Positions 15,411 through 24,410 of a stretch of DNA of 43,808 bases are shown one piece after another; the first letter of the stretch is position 1, and each line of letters starts with the position of its first letter. The translations under genes and the position numbers were made by a program. Origin of the DNA: Candidatus Auribacterota bacterium (GTDB lineage Bacteria > Auribacterota > Tritonobacteria > UBA1439). The stretch lies in assembly GCA_026392035.1 (NCBI GenBank), contig JAPLCX010000018.1, positions 1 through 43,808 on the forward strand. The letters are read 5' to 3'. The notes below the pieces were generated by a model. The model worked only from the letters and a program-made list of their open reading frames with translations, did no database searches and was not told the DNA's origin.

Positions 15411-15995
15411 ATGGCCGCAGATGAAGCTTTCTTTTCATCTGTGAATATCCGTCATAATCCGTCCCGCTTAGCGGGATCCGTGTGCGAAGTGTTGTCTCGC
15501 TATCCTGAGCGCGCGCCTGAAGGAAAGTCAGCAGATCCGAAGCCGGAACGCGTCAGGAAAGTAGCTCTGGCCGCCGACCACGGCGGGTTAGAGCTCAAAA
15601 ATATTTTACGGGGCTATATTGAGGATCTGGGCTACTCGGTAAAAGACTTCGGCACCTACACGAAGGAGTCGGTTGACTACCCCGACTATGCCGCCAGGGT
15701 TGCCTGCGCGGTTGCCGAAGGGGCATACGACCGTGGCATCGTGGTTGACGGCGCTGGTATCGGCTCCTGCATGGCCGCCAACAAAGTGAAGGGCATCCGG
15801 GCTGCTATGTGCTACGATCTCAAGACCGCCATCAACAGCCGCGAACACAATAACGCGAACGTGCTCACGCTCGGGGGGCCTCTCCTGGAGACAACAGCAG
15901 CGAAGGGGATTGTGAAGGTATGGCTGGAGACACCTTTCGGCGGCGGCCGGCACCAGCGGCGCGTGGATAAGATCATGGCATTGGAAAAACCATAA
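15411..15995 (+). CDS. rpiB: RpiB/LacA-family sugar-phosphate isomerase, variant active site
   Basis: The conserved fold starts at VRKVALAADHGGLELK and continues through VDYPDYAARVA, NKVKGIRAAMCYD, SREHNNANVL and FGGGRHQRRVDKI: a full RpiB domain of about 145 residues. The motif that normally reads CGTGIG reads DGAGIG, so the catalytic Cys of classical RpiB is replaced by Asp. I recall this variant from RpiB-like proteins of bacterial microcompartment loci. The start is unresolved. The ATG at 15411 lies inside CACGGAT-type spacer sequence and adds 46 residues; GTG 15480 is another candidate, and no good RBS marks either. deoC follows after 133 bases, giving a pentose-phosphate/deoxyribose-phosphate pair. 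Confidence 0.85.
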   Translation: MAADEAFFSSVNIRHNPSRLAGSVCEVLSRYPERAPEGKSADPKPERVRKVALAADHGGLELKNILRGYIEDLGYSVKDFGTYTKESVDYPDYAARVACAVAEGAYDRGIVVDGAGIGSCMAANKVKGIRAAMCYDLKTAINSREHNNANVLTLGGPLLETTAAKGIVKVWLETPFGGGRHQRRVDKIMALEKP

Positions 15996-16112
15996 ACTCG
16001 AAAACCGAAACTCGAAATCTAAAACACAATGCACATAACTTTTTTCTGTTTCGTGTTTAAAATTTTTGGTTTGTTTCGGATTTAGGGTTTAGAGTTTCGG
16101 GTTTATTATCGG
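15992..16112. repeat. Imperfect inverted repeat between rpiB and deoC
   Basis: The left arm is built from AAACTCG/AAACCG phrases and the right arm from GGTTT/CGGATTTAGGGTTT/CGGGTTT, its approximate inverse. The whole spacer could fold as one A/T-rich hairpin. It begins in the last codons of rpiB. Confidence 0.6.
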
Positions 16113-16128
16113 TAAATCGGGGGAAACT

Positions 16129-17010
16129 ATGGATAAAACAGAACTTGCTCGACTGGTGACCCAGGAGGTGCTCGCGAGAATCAAGGGCGTGCCGACATCG
16201 GGGGATGGGCCGACCTGTACGCTGGCGGATGTCTGCTCCGCCTGCGGACGCTGTGTCATCGCGAGAGAGGATGCCGTCCGGCAGTTCATGCACAGCGGGG
16301 CCTCCCGCATCTCGGCGTCGAGGGGCGTGGGGAAAGTCGCGGAGGATCTCGCGCAGAAGATCGACCACACGCTCCTCAAACCCGACGCCACCGAGAAACA
16401 GGTGAAAAACCTCTGCGCCGAGGCGATGGAATACGGTTTCTGCTCTGTCTGTGTGAATCCGTGGTGTGTACCCTTGTGCGCGAAGGTGCTCCGGCGGAGC
16501 GGCGTGAAGGTGTGCACGGTCATCGGATTTCCACTCGGCGCGACCACTCATGAGACGAAGGCGTACGAAACCAGGAACGTGATCGGCGAGGGGGCGCAGG
16601 AGTGCGATATGGTCATCAATATCGGCGCGCTGAAGTCGGGCGACTACGGGCTTGTCGAGCGGGATATCCGGGGCGTGGTGAGGGCCGCGCGGTCGAACAC
16701 GGTGGTCAAGGTGATCCTCGAGACCTGCCTCCTGACCGATGAGGAGAAGGTCAGGGCATGCGAGATTGCCAAGAAGGCGGGGGCTGATTACGTCAAGACG
16801 TCAACGGGGTTCAGCACGGGCGGCGCGACGGCCGAGGATATCGCCCTCATGCGCAGAACGGTGGGACCCGAGATGGGGGTGAAGGCTTCCGGCGGCGTCC
16901 GCTCCAAGGAAGACGCGGAGAATATGGTGAAGGCGGGGGCGACGCGCATTGGCGCGAGCGCGAGCGTGAAGATCGTCTCGGGCAAGGAGACGGGCGCAGA
17001 AAAGTACTGA
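16129..17010 (+). CDS. deoC: Deoxyribose-phosphate aldolase with N-terminal extension
   Basis: A protein of 293 residues; ordinary DeoC has about 220. The aldolase TIM barrel starts near residue 80 ([15 protein letters not shown]). The Schiff-base Lys is in DYVKTSTGF, and the second Lys is in GVKASGG. The 75-residue extension opens with an amphipathic helix ([16 protein letters not shown]), then a linker, then a cysteine cluster VCSACGRC. Short amphipathic N-terminal helices joined by a linker are the usual encapsulation peptides of microcompartment cargo enzymes. Together with the Asp-type RpiB upstream this suggests a microcompartment-linked pentose or deoxyribose pathway, but no shell gene is in the window. 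The barrel call is certain; the targeting is inference. Confidence 0.93.
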   Translation: MDKTELARLVTQEVLARIKGVPTSGDGPTCTLADVCSACGRCVIAREDAVRQFMHSGASRISASRGVGKVAEDLAQKIDHTLLKPDATEKQVKNLCAEAMEYGFCSVCVNPWCVPLCAKVLRRSGVKVCTVIGFPLGATTHETKAYETRNVIGEGAQECDMVINIGALKSGDYGLVERDIRGVVRAARSNTVVKVILETCLLTDEEKVRACEIAKKAGADYVKTSTGFSTGGATAEDIALMRRTVGPEMGVKASGGVRSKEDAENMVKAGATRIGASASVKIVSGKETGAEKY

Positions 17011-17074
17011 ATCAATTCAAGTCGTTTAAGTCGTGCCATGTAGTAAAACGCATTTGAGAGGGAGGTATAGTACC

Positions 17075-17641
17075 GTGAGTCATAGATGGATAACCATTAT
17101 TTGCCTGCTGCCGTGCGTCGCGCTTGTGGCTTCGTGTTCCATGTACAAGACCTCCGCGAAGAACGGAGCACCCGTCGCCGTTGTCGATACCACGATGGGG
17201 AAAATCGCGTTCAGGCTCTTTCCCGATAAGGCTCCCAGGGCGTGCGAGAATTTCATCCTCCTGACCCAGCGGGGATACTACAACGGGGTCATTTTCCACC
17301 GGGTGATCAACAATTTCATGATCCAGGGGGGAGATCCCACCGGGACGGGGCGCGGGGGAGAGAGCGCATGGGGAGGCGCCTTCGAGGACGAGTTCAGCCC
17401 CGATCTCAAGCATGACAAGGCCGGGACTGTATCCATGGCAAACGCCGGCCCGAATACGAACGGCAGCCAGTTCTTCATCACGCTCGCCCCGACACCCTGG
17501 CTTGACAGCAAGCACACCATCTTCGGAGAGGTGATCGAGGGCATGGACGTAGTGAAAAAGATTGGCGAGGCGCAGACCGGGATGGCGGATAAACCCCTCC
17601 AGAATGTGGTGATGGAGAAGGTGAGCATAGAGTACCGTTGA
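17075..17641 (+). CDS. Lipoprotein cyclophilin-type peptidyl-prolyl isomerase
   Basis: About 188 residues from the GTG at 17075, supported by GGGAGG at 17060-17065; the frame extends back to 17033. The N-terminus has a basic start, a hydrophobic core and the lipobox VASC, so the mature protein is probably lipid-anchored outside the inner membrane. The cyclophilin core shows FRLFPDKAPRACENF, YYNGVIFHRVINNFMIQGGD, AWGGAFEDEF, MANAGPNTNGSQFFIT and KHTIFGEV, which include the catalytic Arg and the cyclosporin-site residues. It assists proline isomerisation during folding of exported proteins. Confidence 0.93.
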   Translation: MSHRWITIICLLPCVALVASCSMYKTSAKNGAPVAVVDTTMGKIAFRLFPDKAPRACENFILLTQRGYYNGVIFHRVINNFMIQGGDPTGTGRGGESAWGGAFEDEFSPDLKHDKAGTVSMANAGPNTNGSQFFITLAPTPWLDSKHTIFGEVIEGMDVVKKIGEAQTGMADKPLQNVVMEKVSIEYR

Positions 17642-18216
17642 GCGGCCCACCGCCCCGCAGGTGAGATGCACCGCACCGATTCGCCCCCCGCATGAATATC
17701 CAGAGACTCAATACAACCAAATATGAAAACTACCATGATAACCACAGCGCGGCCGTTGGCCGCAACCAATTTTTACCACTGAACCTGCCTGCCGGCGGGC
17801 AGGGACACTGAATTCACTGAACACAACATTCTACGGTAAAAAAAGTTACGAATACCAAGCGCAAAACTTTCTCAAATTAGAAAGTTTTGCACACTTGTAA
17901 TACAGATGAACACGGATGTGAAAGCGGTTATTGGTTTCTGGTTACCAGTTTCTAGTTCCTTCAATTATAGTATCCATTTTAATCTGCGTGCATCCCTGCC
18001 GGCAGGCAGGTGCGTTCATCCTGTTTCGTGCGTATCCGTGGTGCATCATATGTCAATGCGTACTGTTGTTCCTCATTGGTGACGAGAAACCGGAGACCAC
18101 CCTCGGGGATTTTCCGTGAAAATTAAAGCCACAATCGCGCTCCGGGGTCTTGTGCCCGACGCCCCTCTGTTTCACGTCATCTCTCCGGGCATGTATTCCG
18201 CCCCAGGGGTCAGCGG
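17642..18216. repeat. 575-bp gene-free spacer packed with palindromes
   Basis: No gene is seen. It holds GCGGCC-GTT-GGCCGC (17749-17763) and a 20-bp near-palindrome of the CCTGCC/GGCAGG type (17784-17803). A perfect 12-bp stem follows: GCAAAACTTTCT (17861-17872), loop CAAATT, AGAAAGTTTTGC (17879-17890). A second CCTGCCGGCAGG palindrome lies at 17994-18010. Phrases CACTGAATTCACTGAA, ACACGGAT and GGTTACCAGTTTCTAG fill the rest. Confidence 0.75.
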
Positions 18217-19818
18217 ATGAAGCGCCCCTCCTCTCTCTCCACCGTGCAACGGCTCAAGGGCTTTATCGGCGTCTTCGTCTGTGCGGCAGCCATGTGCGCT
18301 CCACGCGGCCAGGGAGACGCCGTGGCGCGCGCCGCCTCCGTGCGTGTGACCTTCCTCGACGTGGCGGGCGATGGAGAGAAGGCGCAGGATGACAAAGCGG
18401 ATGATCTCTACATGCGGCGCGTGAAGCGGTACTGGGGCAGCGGCGGCATTGGAGATTCGATTCTGATTGAAACGGGAGAAAAGAATATTCTCATCGACGG
18501 CGGCCTCTGGACCAAGGGCCGGTCCGTCGTGCTCCCGTATTTGAAGGAGCGGAAGGTCAAGCGGCTCGATACGGTCGTTCTCACGCACCAGCACGGAGAC
18601 CACTACGGCGGGTTGACGGAGATCCTCGAGGGCATTCCGGTGGGGGAGGTGCTCACGAACGGCCTCACGCACTCCGCGAAGGCCTACGGGAAATTCATGG
18701 AGGCGGTCAAAACCTCGGGAGCGAAGTACCGGGTCGTAAAGGGAGGAGAAGGGCTTGACTGGGGAGGGGGAGTGAGGGCACGGGTGCTCCAGGTGGGAGG
18801 CAAGGGCATTCCTCAAGATGATTATAACAATAATTCGGTGGTGGTGCGCATGAGCCTCGGTGACGTGCATTTTCTCTTCCCGGGCGACATGGAGGATGAT
18901 GAGGAGAGCGCCCTCCTCTCGTCCGGCAGCGAGCTCCAGAGCCAGATACTCAAGGTCGGGCATCACGGGAGCAGCTCTTCATCCACGTACGCGCTGCTCA
19001 AGCGGGTGCATCCGGCGATCGCGGTCATCAGCGTCGGCGAGGGGAACCGGTTCAGCCTCCCCCATCGTTCGGTGATTGACAGGCTCGAATCGGCCGGGTG
19101 CACGGTCTACCGCACGGATCTCGACGGGAGGGTCGTGGTGACGAGCGACGGCAAGACATGGGCCGTTGAGACGGAAAAGAAGAGGGCCGCCGGAGCAGTG
19201 GCCAGGAAAACGCTGAGCGAGGCGTTCTACAAATACGAGGGGGCGGCGATACGCTCCATGCGCGCGAGAGACTACGCCGCGGCGGCGGATTCTTTCAAGA
19301 AGGCCCTGGGGATCGAACCGCGGGACGCATCCGCGCGGAGCCGCCTCGGCTACTGCTATAAAAAAATGGGGCGAAGAGAAGATGCGGTCGAGGCGTTCAG
19401 GGAGGCGCTGGCGGTGGAACCGTGCGACCCGTACGCGAACCTGCATCTCGGGTTGATTAACTTCAGAGATGACAAAAAAGCGGCACTCAAGTATTTTGAG
19501 GATTACCTGAAATGCCAGCCCACGTCGAAATGGTCCTTCCTCGCCGAGGAGAAGATAAGCTCTATCCACAGCACGTGGGGCTGGGATCTGAAAAAGCAGG
19601 GGCGCGAGAAGGAGGCGCTCGCCGAGTTTGAAAAGGCCATCGCCATCTGCCGGGACAACGCCTTCCCCCATTTTCAGCTCGGCCTCATGTATGCCGGCAG
19701 CGATAAGGAGCGCGCGAAAAAGGAGCTCGCGAAATACCTGGAGCTTGAACCTAATGGCACATACGCGGAGACCGCGCGCGAGAAGCTCAAGGACCTCGAG
19801 GGCGCGCATGCCCGCTAG
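18217..19818 (+). CDS. Exported ComEC-like metallo-beta-lactamase protein with TPR repeats
   Basis: A protein of 533 residues. The N-terminus (RLKGFIGVFVCAAAMCAP) looks like a signal peptide. The metallo-beta-lactamase domain (about 42-310) contains FLDVAGDG, GDSILIETGEKNILIDGG, the metal motif HQHGDH, FLFPGDM with the bridging Asp, and VGHHGSSSSST. This layout is that of the C-terminal domain of ComEC and its stand-alone relatives. The second half (about 340-525) is a run of TPR helices (YCYKKMGRREDAVEAFREAL and similar). The fusion lacks the ComEC membrane channel. A role in degrading extracellular or periplasmic nucleic acid is possible but unproven. Confidence 0.87.
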   Translation: MKRPSSLSTVQRLKGFIGVFVCAAAMCAPRGQGDAVARAASVRVTFLDVAGDGEKAQDDKADDLYMRRVKRYWGSGGIGDSILIETGEKNILIDGGLWTKGRSVVLPYLKERKVKRLDTVVLTHQHGDHYGGLTEILEGIPVGEVLTNGLTHSAKAYGKFMEAVKTSGAKYRVVKGGEGLDWGGGVRARVLQVGGKGIPQDDYNNNSVVVRMSLGDVHFLFPGDMEDDEESALLSSGSELQSQILKVGHHGSSSSSTYALLKRVHPAIAVISVGEGNRFSLPHRSVIDRLESAGCTVYRTDLDGRVVVTSDGKTWAVETEKKRAAGAVARKTLSEAFYKYEGAAIRSMRARDYAAAADSFKKALGIEPRDASARSRLGYCYKKMGRREDAVEAFREALAVEPCDPYANLHLGLINFRDDKKAALKYFEDYLKCQPTSKWSFLAEEKISSIHSTWGWDLKKQGREKEALAEFEKAIAICRDNAFPHFQLGLMYAGSDKERAKKELAKYLELEPNGTYAETAREKLKDLEGAHAR

Positions 19819-19890
19819 TGTAGTGCGTCTAACGCTTCTTTACATTTGTTTGGCTCATGACGGATTTTTATGATCGACAAAACAGAATCT

Positions 19891-19986
19891 GTAGGGGCCC
19901 CGATAAATATCGGGGCCCTCATCGAATGCCTTGGTATGCAGCGGGTTCGATAAATCCCTGCCTGCCGGTAGGCAGGGAACCCCTAC
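19891..19986. repeat. GTAGGGG...CCCCTAC element, copy 1
   Basis: Outer arms GTAGGGG (19891-19897) and CCCCTAC (19980-19986). Inside are the perfect palindrome GGGCCCCGATAAATATCGGG with its flanks, and CCCTGCCTGCC-GG-TAGGCAGGG (19956-19977). The same outer arms occur at 29793-29867. It lies 73 bases after the TPR gene and may serve as its transcript end. Confidence 0.75.
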
Positions 19987-20019
19987 AATAAAAGCAGAAG
20001 AATAATTCAGGCTAGCGCC

Positions 20020-20769
20020 ATGCACCTTGTAATACTCGGCTCGGGTACCGGCGAGCCCTCTGTGAAGCGGGGGTCCCCCGGCATCCTGGTCGCGGCTGGT
20101 GACCGGCGCGTGCTCATTGACAGCGGCTCCGGCACGCTCAGGGCATTGCTTTCACAGGGGGTCACGTATCTGGATATTGACACAATCTGCTACAGCCACC
20201 TCCACTGCGACCATATCTCTGAACTTGCCCCAATCCTTTTCGCGATGAGAAACATGACAGTGCCCCGGCAGAAAGCGCTCACGCTCATCGGCCCACCGGG
20301 TCTTGAGTCGTACTACCACAGCCTGCGCGAGCTCTACGCGCCCACCCTCGATCCCGCGGGGTACAGGGTGCGGATCGAGGAGATCGGCGAGGGGGTGCTC
20401 GAACGTGGTGAGGCCACGTACCGGGTCCTCCCGGTGAGCCACTCGGCCTCGTCGATCGGCTACCGCCTTGAATCGGGTGGGAGGAGCTTCGCGTATTCAG
20501 GTGACACGGCGTACTGCGACAACATGGTCGCGCTCGGGCGCGATGCCGACCTGCTCGTGCTCGAGTGCTCTTTCCCTGACGAGCGGGAGGCCGAGGGGCA
20601 TCTGACTCCCCGCCTCGCGGGCGCCATCGCGTCGCGTTCCGGATGCAAGAAACTTCTCCTCACCCACTTCTACCCCCTGTGCGAGGGATTCGACATTCTC
20701 GGTCAGTGCAGGAAGGTTTACCCGGGAGAGATCATCATCGCTTCAGATGGGATGGGGCTGGACATATAG
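20020..20769 (+). CDS. RNase Z-like metallo-beta-lactamase-fold hydrolase
   Basis: A protein of 249 residues. It starts MHLVILGSGTGEPSVKRGSPG, the RNase Z-type first strand. The zinc motif is SHLHCDH (about 58-64), followed by the downstream ligands in PVSHSASS, YSGDTAYCD and LLLTHFYP. The exosite arm typical of true tRNase Z is not evident, so it may be a related phosphodiesterase or phosphonate-type hydrolase rather than a tRNA 3' processing enzyme. That is of interest because the visible tRNAs all encode CCA. It is separated from the TPR gene by the GTAGGGG element. Confidence 0.85.
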   Translation: MHLVILGSGTGEPSVKRGSPGILVAAGDRRVLIDSGSGTLRALLSQGVTYLDIDTICYSHLHCDHISELAPILFAMRNMTVPRQKALTLIGPPGLESYYHSLRELYAPTLDPAGYRVRIEEIGEGVLERGEATYRVLPVSHSASSIGYRLESGGRSFAYSGDTAYCDNMVALGRDADLLVLECSFPDEREAEGHLTPRLAGAIASRSGCKKLLLTHFYPLCEGFDILGQCRKVYPGEIIIASDGMGLDI

Positions 20770-20989
20770 ACTAAACTTCAACCAAACAGCAAATTAACTT
20801 GCGGAATTATCTATTTAACAAACCTTTGGCATAGTTATGCCCTTATGGCGATTCCCCACAGGGAGGACCAAAAAATAATACTTGACTATCTGACACCCGA
20901 TTCAATAAAATCCCCCTTTAACTCTTGCCAAGCATTACAAGAAATGCTATCATATCACTGTCTTGCGAAAGAAAGCAGGAAAGCAGCCA

Positions 20990-21748
20990 ATGAACTCTAT
21001 TAAAATAGGGCAGCTTTCTATCGGAGCGATCCCGCGGATTGTAGGAACTGTGTCTTCCCAAGACATCTTCCAGAATCTCGATTCGCACGAATCGCTTCCC
21101 TGTGACATTATTGAACTGCGACTCGATGAGATGTGGCCTGTCGATGACTGGTGGATGGAGAAGTGTGCCTCCCTCGAATCGCTTGGGTATCCGGTAATCC
21201 TCACCATACGTGCGGAGAATGAAGGAGGTAACTGGAAGGGAACCATGGAGGAACGCTTTTCAATCTTTACACGCGCCCTGCCAAGCATATCTGCGGTTGA
21301 CATTGAGTTAAGCAATGGGGTGTCCTCCAAAATCTGCGAACACGCAGCAAAGCAGGGCATTAAATTGCTCATTTCCTTTCACGACTTTAACCGCACGCCC
21401 CCTATCGAAGAATTGCTGGCAAGGGTCAGTGAAGCGCGGGCAAAAGGCGCGGACATTGCTAAGATAGCTACAATGGTGAATTCGGCGCAAGATATTACCG
21501 TGCTCTCATCCCTGACAGCTAAAGCGAGCAAAGATAATCCGATATGCGTAATCGGGATGGGGAAACACGGCGTATCCACGAGACTGTCATTGCCAGCCAT
21601 CGGTTCAGCATTGACTTATGGCTACCTTGATAAACCCAGCGCACCGGGACAGCTTCCCTGTTCGTCGCTGTGTCAACGATTACGCGAAGTAGTGCCTTCA
21701 TTCAACGAAGACTTAATCATCAGAAAACAAATCCTAGAATACGTCTGA
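20990..21748 (+). CDS. aroD: Type I 3-dehydroquinate dehydratase
   Basis: About 252 residues from the ATG at 20990 behind AGGAAAG; the frame also reads back to a TTG at 20963. It dehydrates 3-dehydroquinate in the shikimate pathway through a Schiff base. IIELRLDEMW carries the substrate-binding Glu and Arg, SFHDFNRTP the catalytic His, and IAKIATMVNSAQD the Schiff-base Lys. GMGKHGVSTRLS and APGQLP are the C-terminal substrate contacts. It is AT-richer than the backbone genes and borders the methyltransferase island, so it may have been acquired. No other shikimate gene is near. A weak TTGACT box lies at 20882. Confidence 0.94.
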   Translation: MNSIKIGQLSIGAIPRIVGTVSSQDIFQNLDSHESLPCDIIELRLDEMWPVDDWWMEKCASLESLGYPVILTIRAENEGGNWKGTMEERFSIFTRALPSISAVDIELSNGVSSKICEHAAKQGIKLLISFHDFNRTPPIEELLARVSEARAKGADIAKIATMVNSAQDITVLSSLTAKASKDNPICVIGMGKHGVSTRLSLPAIGSALTYGYLDKPSAPGQLPCSSLCQRLREVVPSFNEDLIIRKQILEYV

Positions 21749-21772
21749 AGCAAAGTCGTATCAACTTGTGCT

Positions 21773-21914
21773 TCAATGCTTCCCCGTGCACTTCTTTCCG
21801 GTCTTTCGTTCAACTTTCTTATGCTCGATAGACATAAATGCTGATATGGCCTCTTTTACTGTGAGGGGGGTGAAGAGATAGAGGCTGTGTGCGATAGGAT
21901 TTTTTAGCTGGCAT
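21773..21914 (-). pseudogene. Possible 46-residue small protein gene with one-base frameshift
   Basis: An AGGAG immediately after the methyltransferase stop precedes an ATG at 21914. The ATG frame soon goes wrong. Removing one A from the A-run at about 21902-21907 yields a sensible frame: a start MPAKNPIAHSLYLF, then TPLTVKEAISAFM and a basic tail ERKTGKKCTGKH. The RBS, position in the operon and protein-like reading suggest a real small gene hit by a homopolymer indel or a sequencing error. Function is unknown. Confidence 0.45.
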
Positions 21915-21925
21915 TAGATTCTCCT

Positions 21926-23578
21926 TTAAGTAAGCTCCAATTGCTCTCCTTTTTCTGTATGCCGCTCCGCTTTTTTGAAGGTGGTGCTAACCTGCTTAAC
22001 CGGCGGCATTTTTACCTGCTTCCCCGTCAGAAGATCCTCAATCGTTAGCAATTGAATCTTGGGATATTTCTTGTTCCATAGCTTCGACTCATAGAATCCA
22101 GCCGTTGCCGCTTCCGTCTTCATCGGCTTGGTCGGTTCCTCCATGGAGATCAAAACACCGATTGCGGCCTTCTCGCGGTCCACGACTCCGCGCAAATCCC
22201 GGATATGCGAAACGGTGGCATTACCGGCTTTGACAGATATGACTACTGTCTCAAACTTCCCGACCGTATCGCCTTGAAAGACAATCTTCCCGTCAATGCC
22301 CTTGTCCGCTCCCTTCTTGCCTTCCGCTGGACGCGCGCCGACAAGACCCAATGCCCACCATTGAAATTGATATGGGTCTGATTCTGCCAATGCAGCCGCA
22401 TCCGGCACGCTCACAGGTTCGCCAACAACGGAAAAATAAGGTTTACCTGGAGATTCCTTTACTCCTTCAGCTTTCATATCGCGGCTTATAATTTCAATTC
22501 CGAAGGTATCCTTGAGGCGTTGCTTCATCAGGGTTATGGCGAGGTGTGTGATATCTATTCCTATCCAGTGACGTTTGAGTTTTTGAGCTGCGGCAATAGT
22601 CGTTCCGCAGCCGCAAAATGGATCAAGAACTGTCCCTCCTTCCGGGCATGAACTTTGGATAATTCTTTCTAGAAGCGCAACCGGTTTTTGTGTAGGGTAC
22701 CCGAGACGTTCGCCCCCGGAAACTATTTCGATGTCGTTCCACCAATCTCCCAGGGGAACGCCTTCCTGTTCGTCAAGGTATCGCTTGAATCGTGGTATGC
22801 CCTTTCCGCCCCTTGGCACGACAACAAGACCCTTCGCATCCGCTTCCATCATGCGTTCCTTGGTCCATCTCCATACCTTTGTTATGCCTTTGAACTCATA
22901 CGTAAGATTTGGACGGTCGGGATTAGGATTCAATAGACTGGTCAACTGATATTTCCGCCCTTTTTCATCTGTAAGGCTATATTGCTGTTCAGATTTCTCG
23001 GGATCATACGGCAGATATATCGGCGACCAGTAAACCGTCTCTGCATTCTTGGCAAAGGCAAGAATCACATCATGCGTTGATGCTAACCTTGTGAAGGCAT
23101 GTCCCTTTGGATGTGACCGACGCCAAACGATTTCATTTCGGAAGTTCTCCGGTCCGAAGACAGCATCCATAAGCAGTTTCAGGTAGTGACTCGCCGCAGG
23201 ATCACAGTGCAGATAGATACTTCCGGAAGACTTCAACGCTCGGCGCAATTCAATCAATCGAGGGCACATCATCACTAGATATGCCAGCATATCGCATGGG
23301 CCGAGGAAAGTGCGGAATGCCTGCATCACATCTGCCACTTTCCCGCCTGTTGTCACCAGTTCTGCAAATATCTTTTCATCTTCTTGACTCCATGTCCATG
23401 TATCTTCAAATGCCTGTATTTGAGATGCGGCGCGAGAACCATCCTGTTCCTTGAAAAGTACATTGTAGTTTTGATTACTCTTGAAAGGGGGATCAAGATA
23501 AATGAGATCAATGCTTTCGGAAGGAATATCGCGCCTCAGAATGTCGAGATTGTCTCCATAATATAATGTGTTTTCCAT
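21926..23578 (-). CDS. DNA methyltransferase fused to PD-(D/E)XK-type nuclease domain
   Basis: A protein of 550 residues. The amino-methylase motif IV is DPPF (29-32), and the SAM motif I is DPFCGCGTT (from residue 319), so the motifs run in the beta order used by many type III Mod and N4/N6 methylases. PTQKPVALLERII is the helix preceding motif I. From about 410 onward comes a second domain with WWALGLVGARP, GADKGIDGKI and VVISVKAGNA, the pattern of a restriction-nuclease fold, then DLRGVVDREKAAIGVLI. One polypeptide thus carries modification and probably cleavage. Its ATG lies two bases after the upstream membrane-protein stop, with GAGGT as RBS. Recognition sequence unknown. Confidence 0.9.
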   Translation of the reverse strand: MENTLYYGDNLDILRRDIPSESIDLIYLDPPFKSNQNYNVLFKEQDGSRAASQIQAFEDTWTWSQEDEKIFAELVTTGGKVADVMQAFRTFLGPCDMLAYLVMMCPRLIELRRALKSSGSIYLHCDPAASHYLKLLMDAVFGPENFRNEIVWRRSHPKGHAFTRLASTHDVILAFAKNAETVYWSPIYLPYDPEKSEQQYSLTDEKGRKYQLTSLLNPNPDRPNLTYEFKGITKVWRWTKERMMEADAKGLVVVPRGGKGIPRFKRYLDEQEGVPLGDWWNDIEIVSGGERLGYPTQKPVALLERIIQSSCPEGGTVLDPFCGCGTTIAAAQKLKRHWIGIDITHLAITLMKQRLKDTFGIEIISRDMKAEGVKESPGKPYFSVVGEPVSVPDAAALAESDPYQFQWWALGLVGARPAEGKKGADKGIDGKIVFQGDTVGKFETVVISVKAGNATVSHIRDLRGVVDREKAAIGVLISMEEPTKPMKTEAATAGFYESKLWNKKYPKIQLLTIEDLLTGKQVKMPPVKQVSTTFKKAERHTEKGEQLELT

Positions 23579-23580
23579 TT

Positions 23581-24333
23581 TTACCTCATTTCCTTAAGAT
23601 ATTTATATAGCGGTGGATAATCTGAGTATTTGCATACGATCTTGAATCCTTTATCACTACATATCCTCACTATTATTGTCTGAGCCCATCTATTTTCTGC
23701 AAAAGTTAACACTAGGGCCTCATGCCATTCTCTACCTGATCCTTTAAATCGGATGTCATAAAATCTGGGTTCTCTTGAAGCAAACTCCACTGTATCTAGT
23801 ATATCCGTGGTAAAATTTACACCCATATTTCCAATATCATATTTTCTGATAGCTTTGTCCGATGAATATTCTATGAACGCACTTCCAGTGGGGATATCTT
23901 CTGGTTTAAGGTTTTTCATGTCATATACCGAAGCCTTAACCTCGCTTAGGGGATAATAACCGCTCTGTGACACGATAATATGCAATTTAGCTGAGGGCTG
24001 ATCTGAACTAGGTATAACATGAAGATAACAAACGCTATTCGCCATTCTTATTTGCTGAAGTCCAGGGGAAATGATCGAGACAAGAAATCCAGTAAGTCCG
24101 ATCCCTATAATTATTGTAGATATTGCCTTCCCATGATTCTTATATAGTTTTTTATTGGCCTTCATAGCTAACCCCAATATCACCAAGAGCATCTGGCTGC
24201 TGCTGGATGCATATATAAGAGGATCAACGTACAGAAAAGCCCGGATGATCCAATACAAACCGATTGTGCATAGAAGGCAGAACGCTGCATAGGTAACAAA
24301 CGACAGATTCTTGAGTTTTGCTCTCCATTCCAT
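23581..24333 (-). CDS. Membrane protein of unknown function, first gene of the methyltransferase operon
   Basis: A protein of 250 residues. Three hydrophobic helices (about 13-31, 36-55 and 70-92) precede a soluble domain of about 150 residues with mixed strands (LHIIVSQSGYYPLSEVKASVYD and a Trp-rich WHEALVLTF region). I recognise no family. Codon use is AT-rich, as in the downstream methyltransferase, from which it is separated by two bases, so the pair is cotranscribed and probably moved together. The topology would suit a sensor or effector anchored in the inner membrane, but this is inference. Confidence 0.75.
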   Translation of the reverse strand: MEWRAKLKNLSFVTYAAFCLLCTIGLYWIIRAFLYVDPLIYASSSSQMLLVILGLAMKANKKLYKNHGKAISTIIIGIGLTGFLVSIISPGLQQIRMANSVCYLHVIPSSDQPSAKLHIIVSQSGYYPLSEVKASVYDMKNLKPEDIPTGSAFIEYSSDKAIRKYDIGNMGVNFTTDILDTVEFASREPRFYDIRFKGSGREWHEALVLTFAENRWAQTIIVRICSDKGFKIVCKYSDYPPLYKYLKEMR

Positions 24334-24410
24334 GCCCCAAGTTTATCAAATTTGACGCTCATCTCTTATCACCATTACTTGTTATAATTTGAATCGCGGG
24401 AGGGATCATT

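Noticed and set aside
17642-18216. Short plus-strand frame at 17931-18119 as a gene
   Set aside because: It is composed of spacer phrases and a palindrome, without an RBS or conserved pattern.
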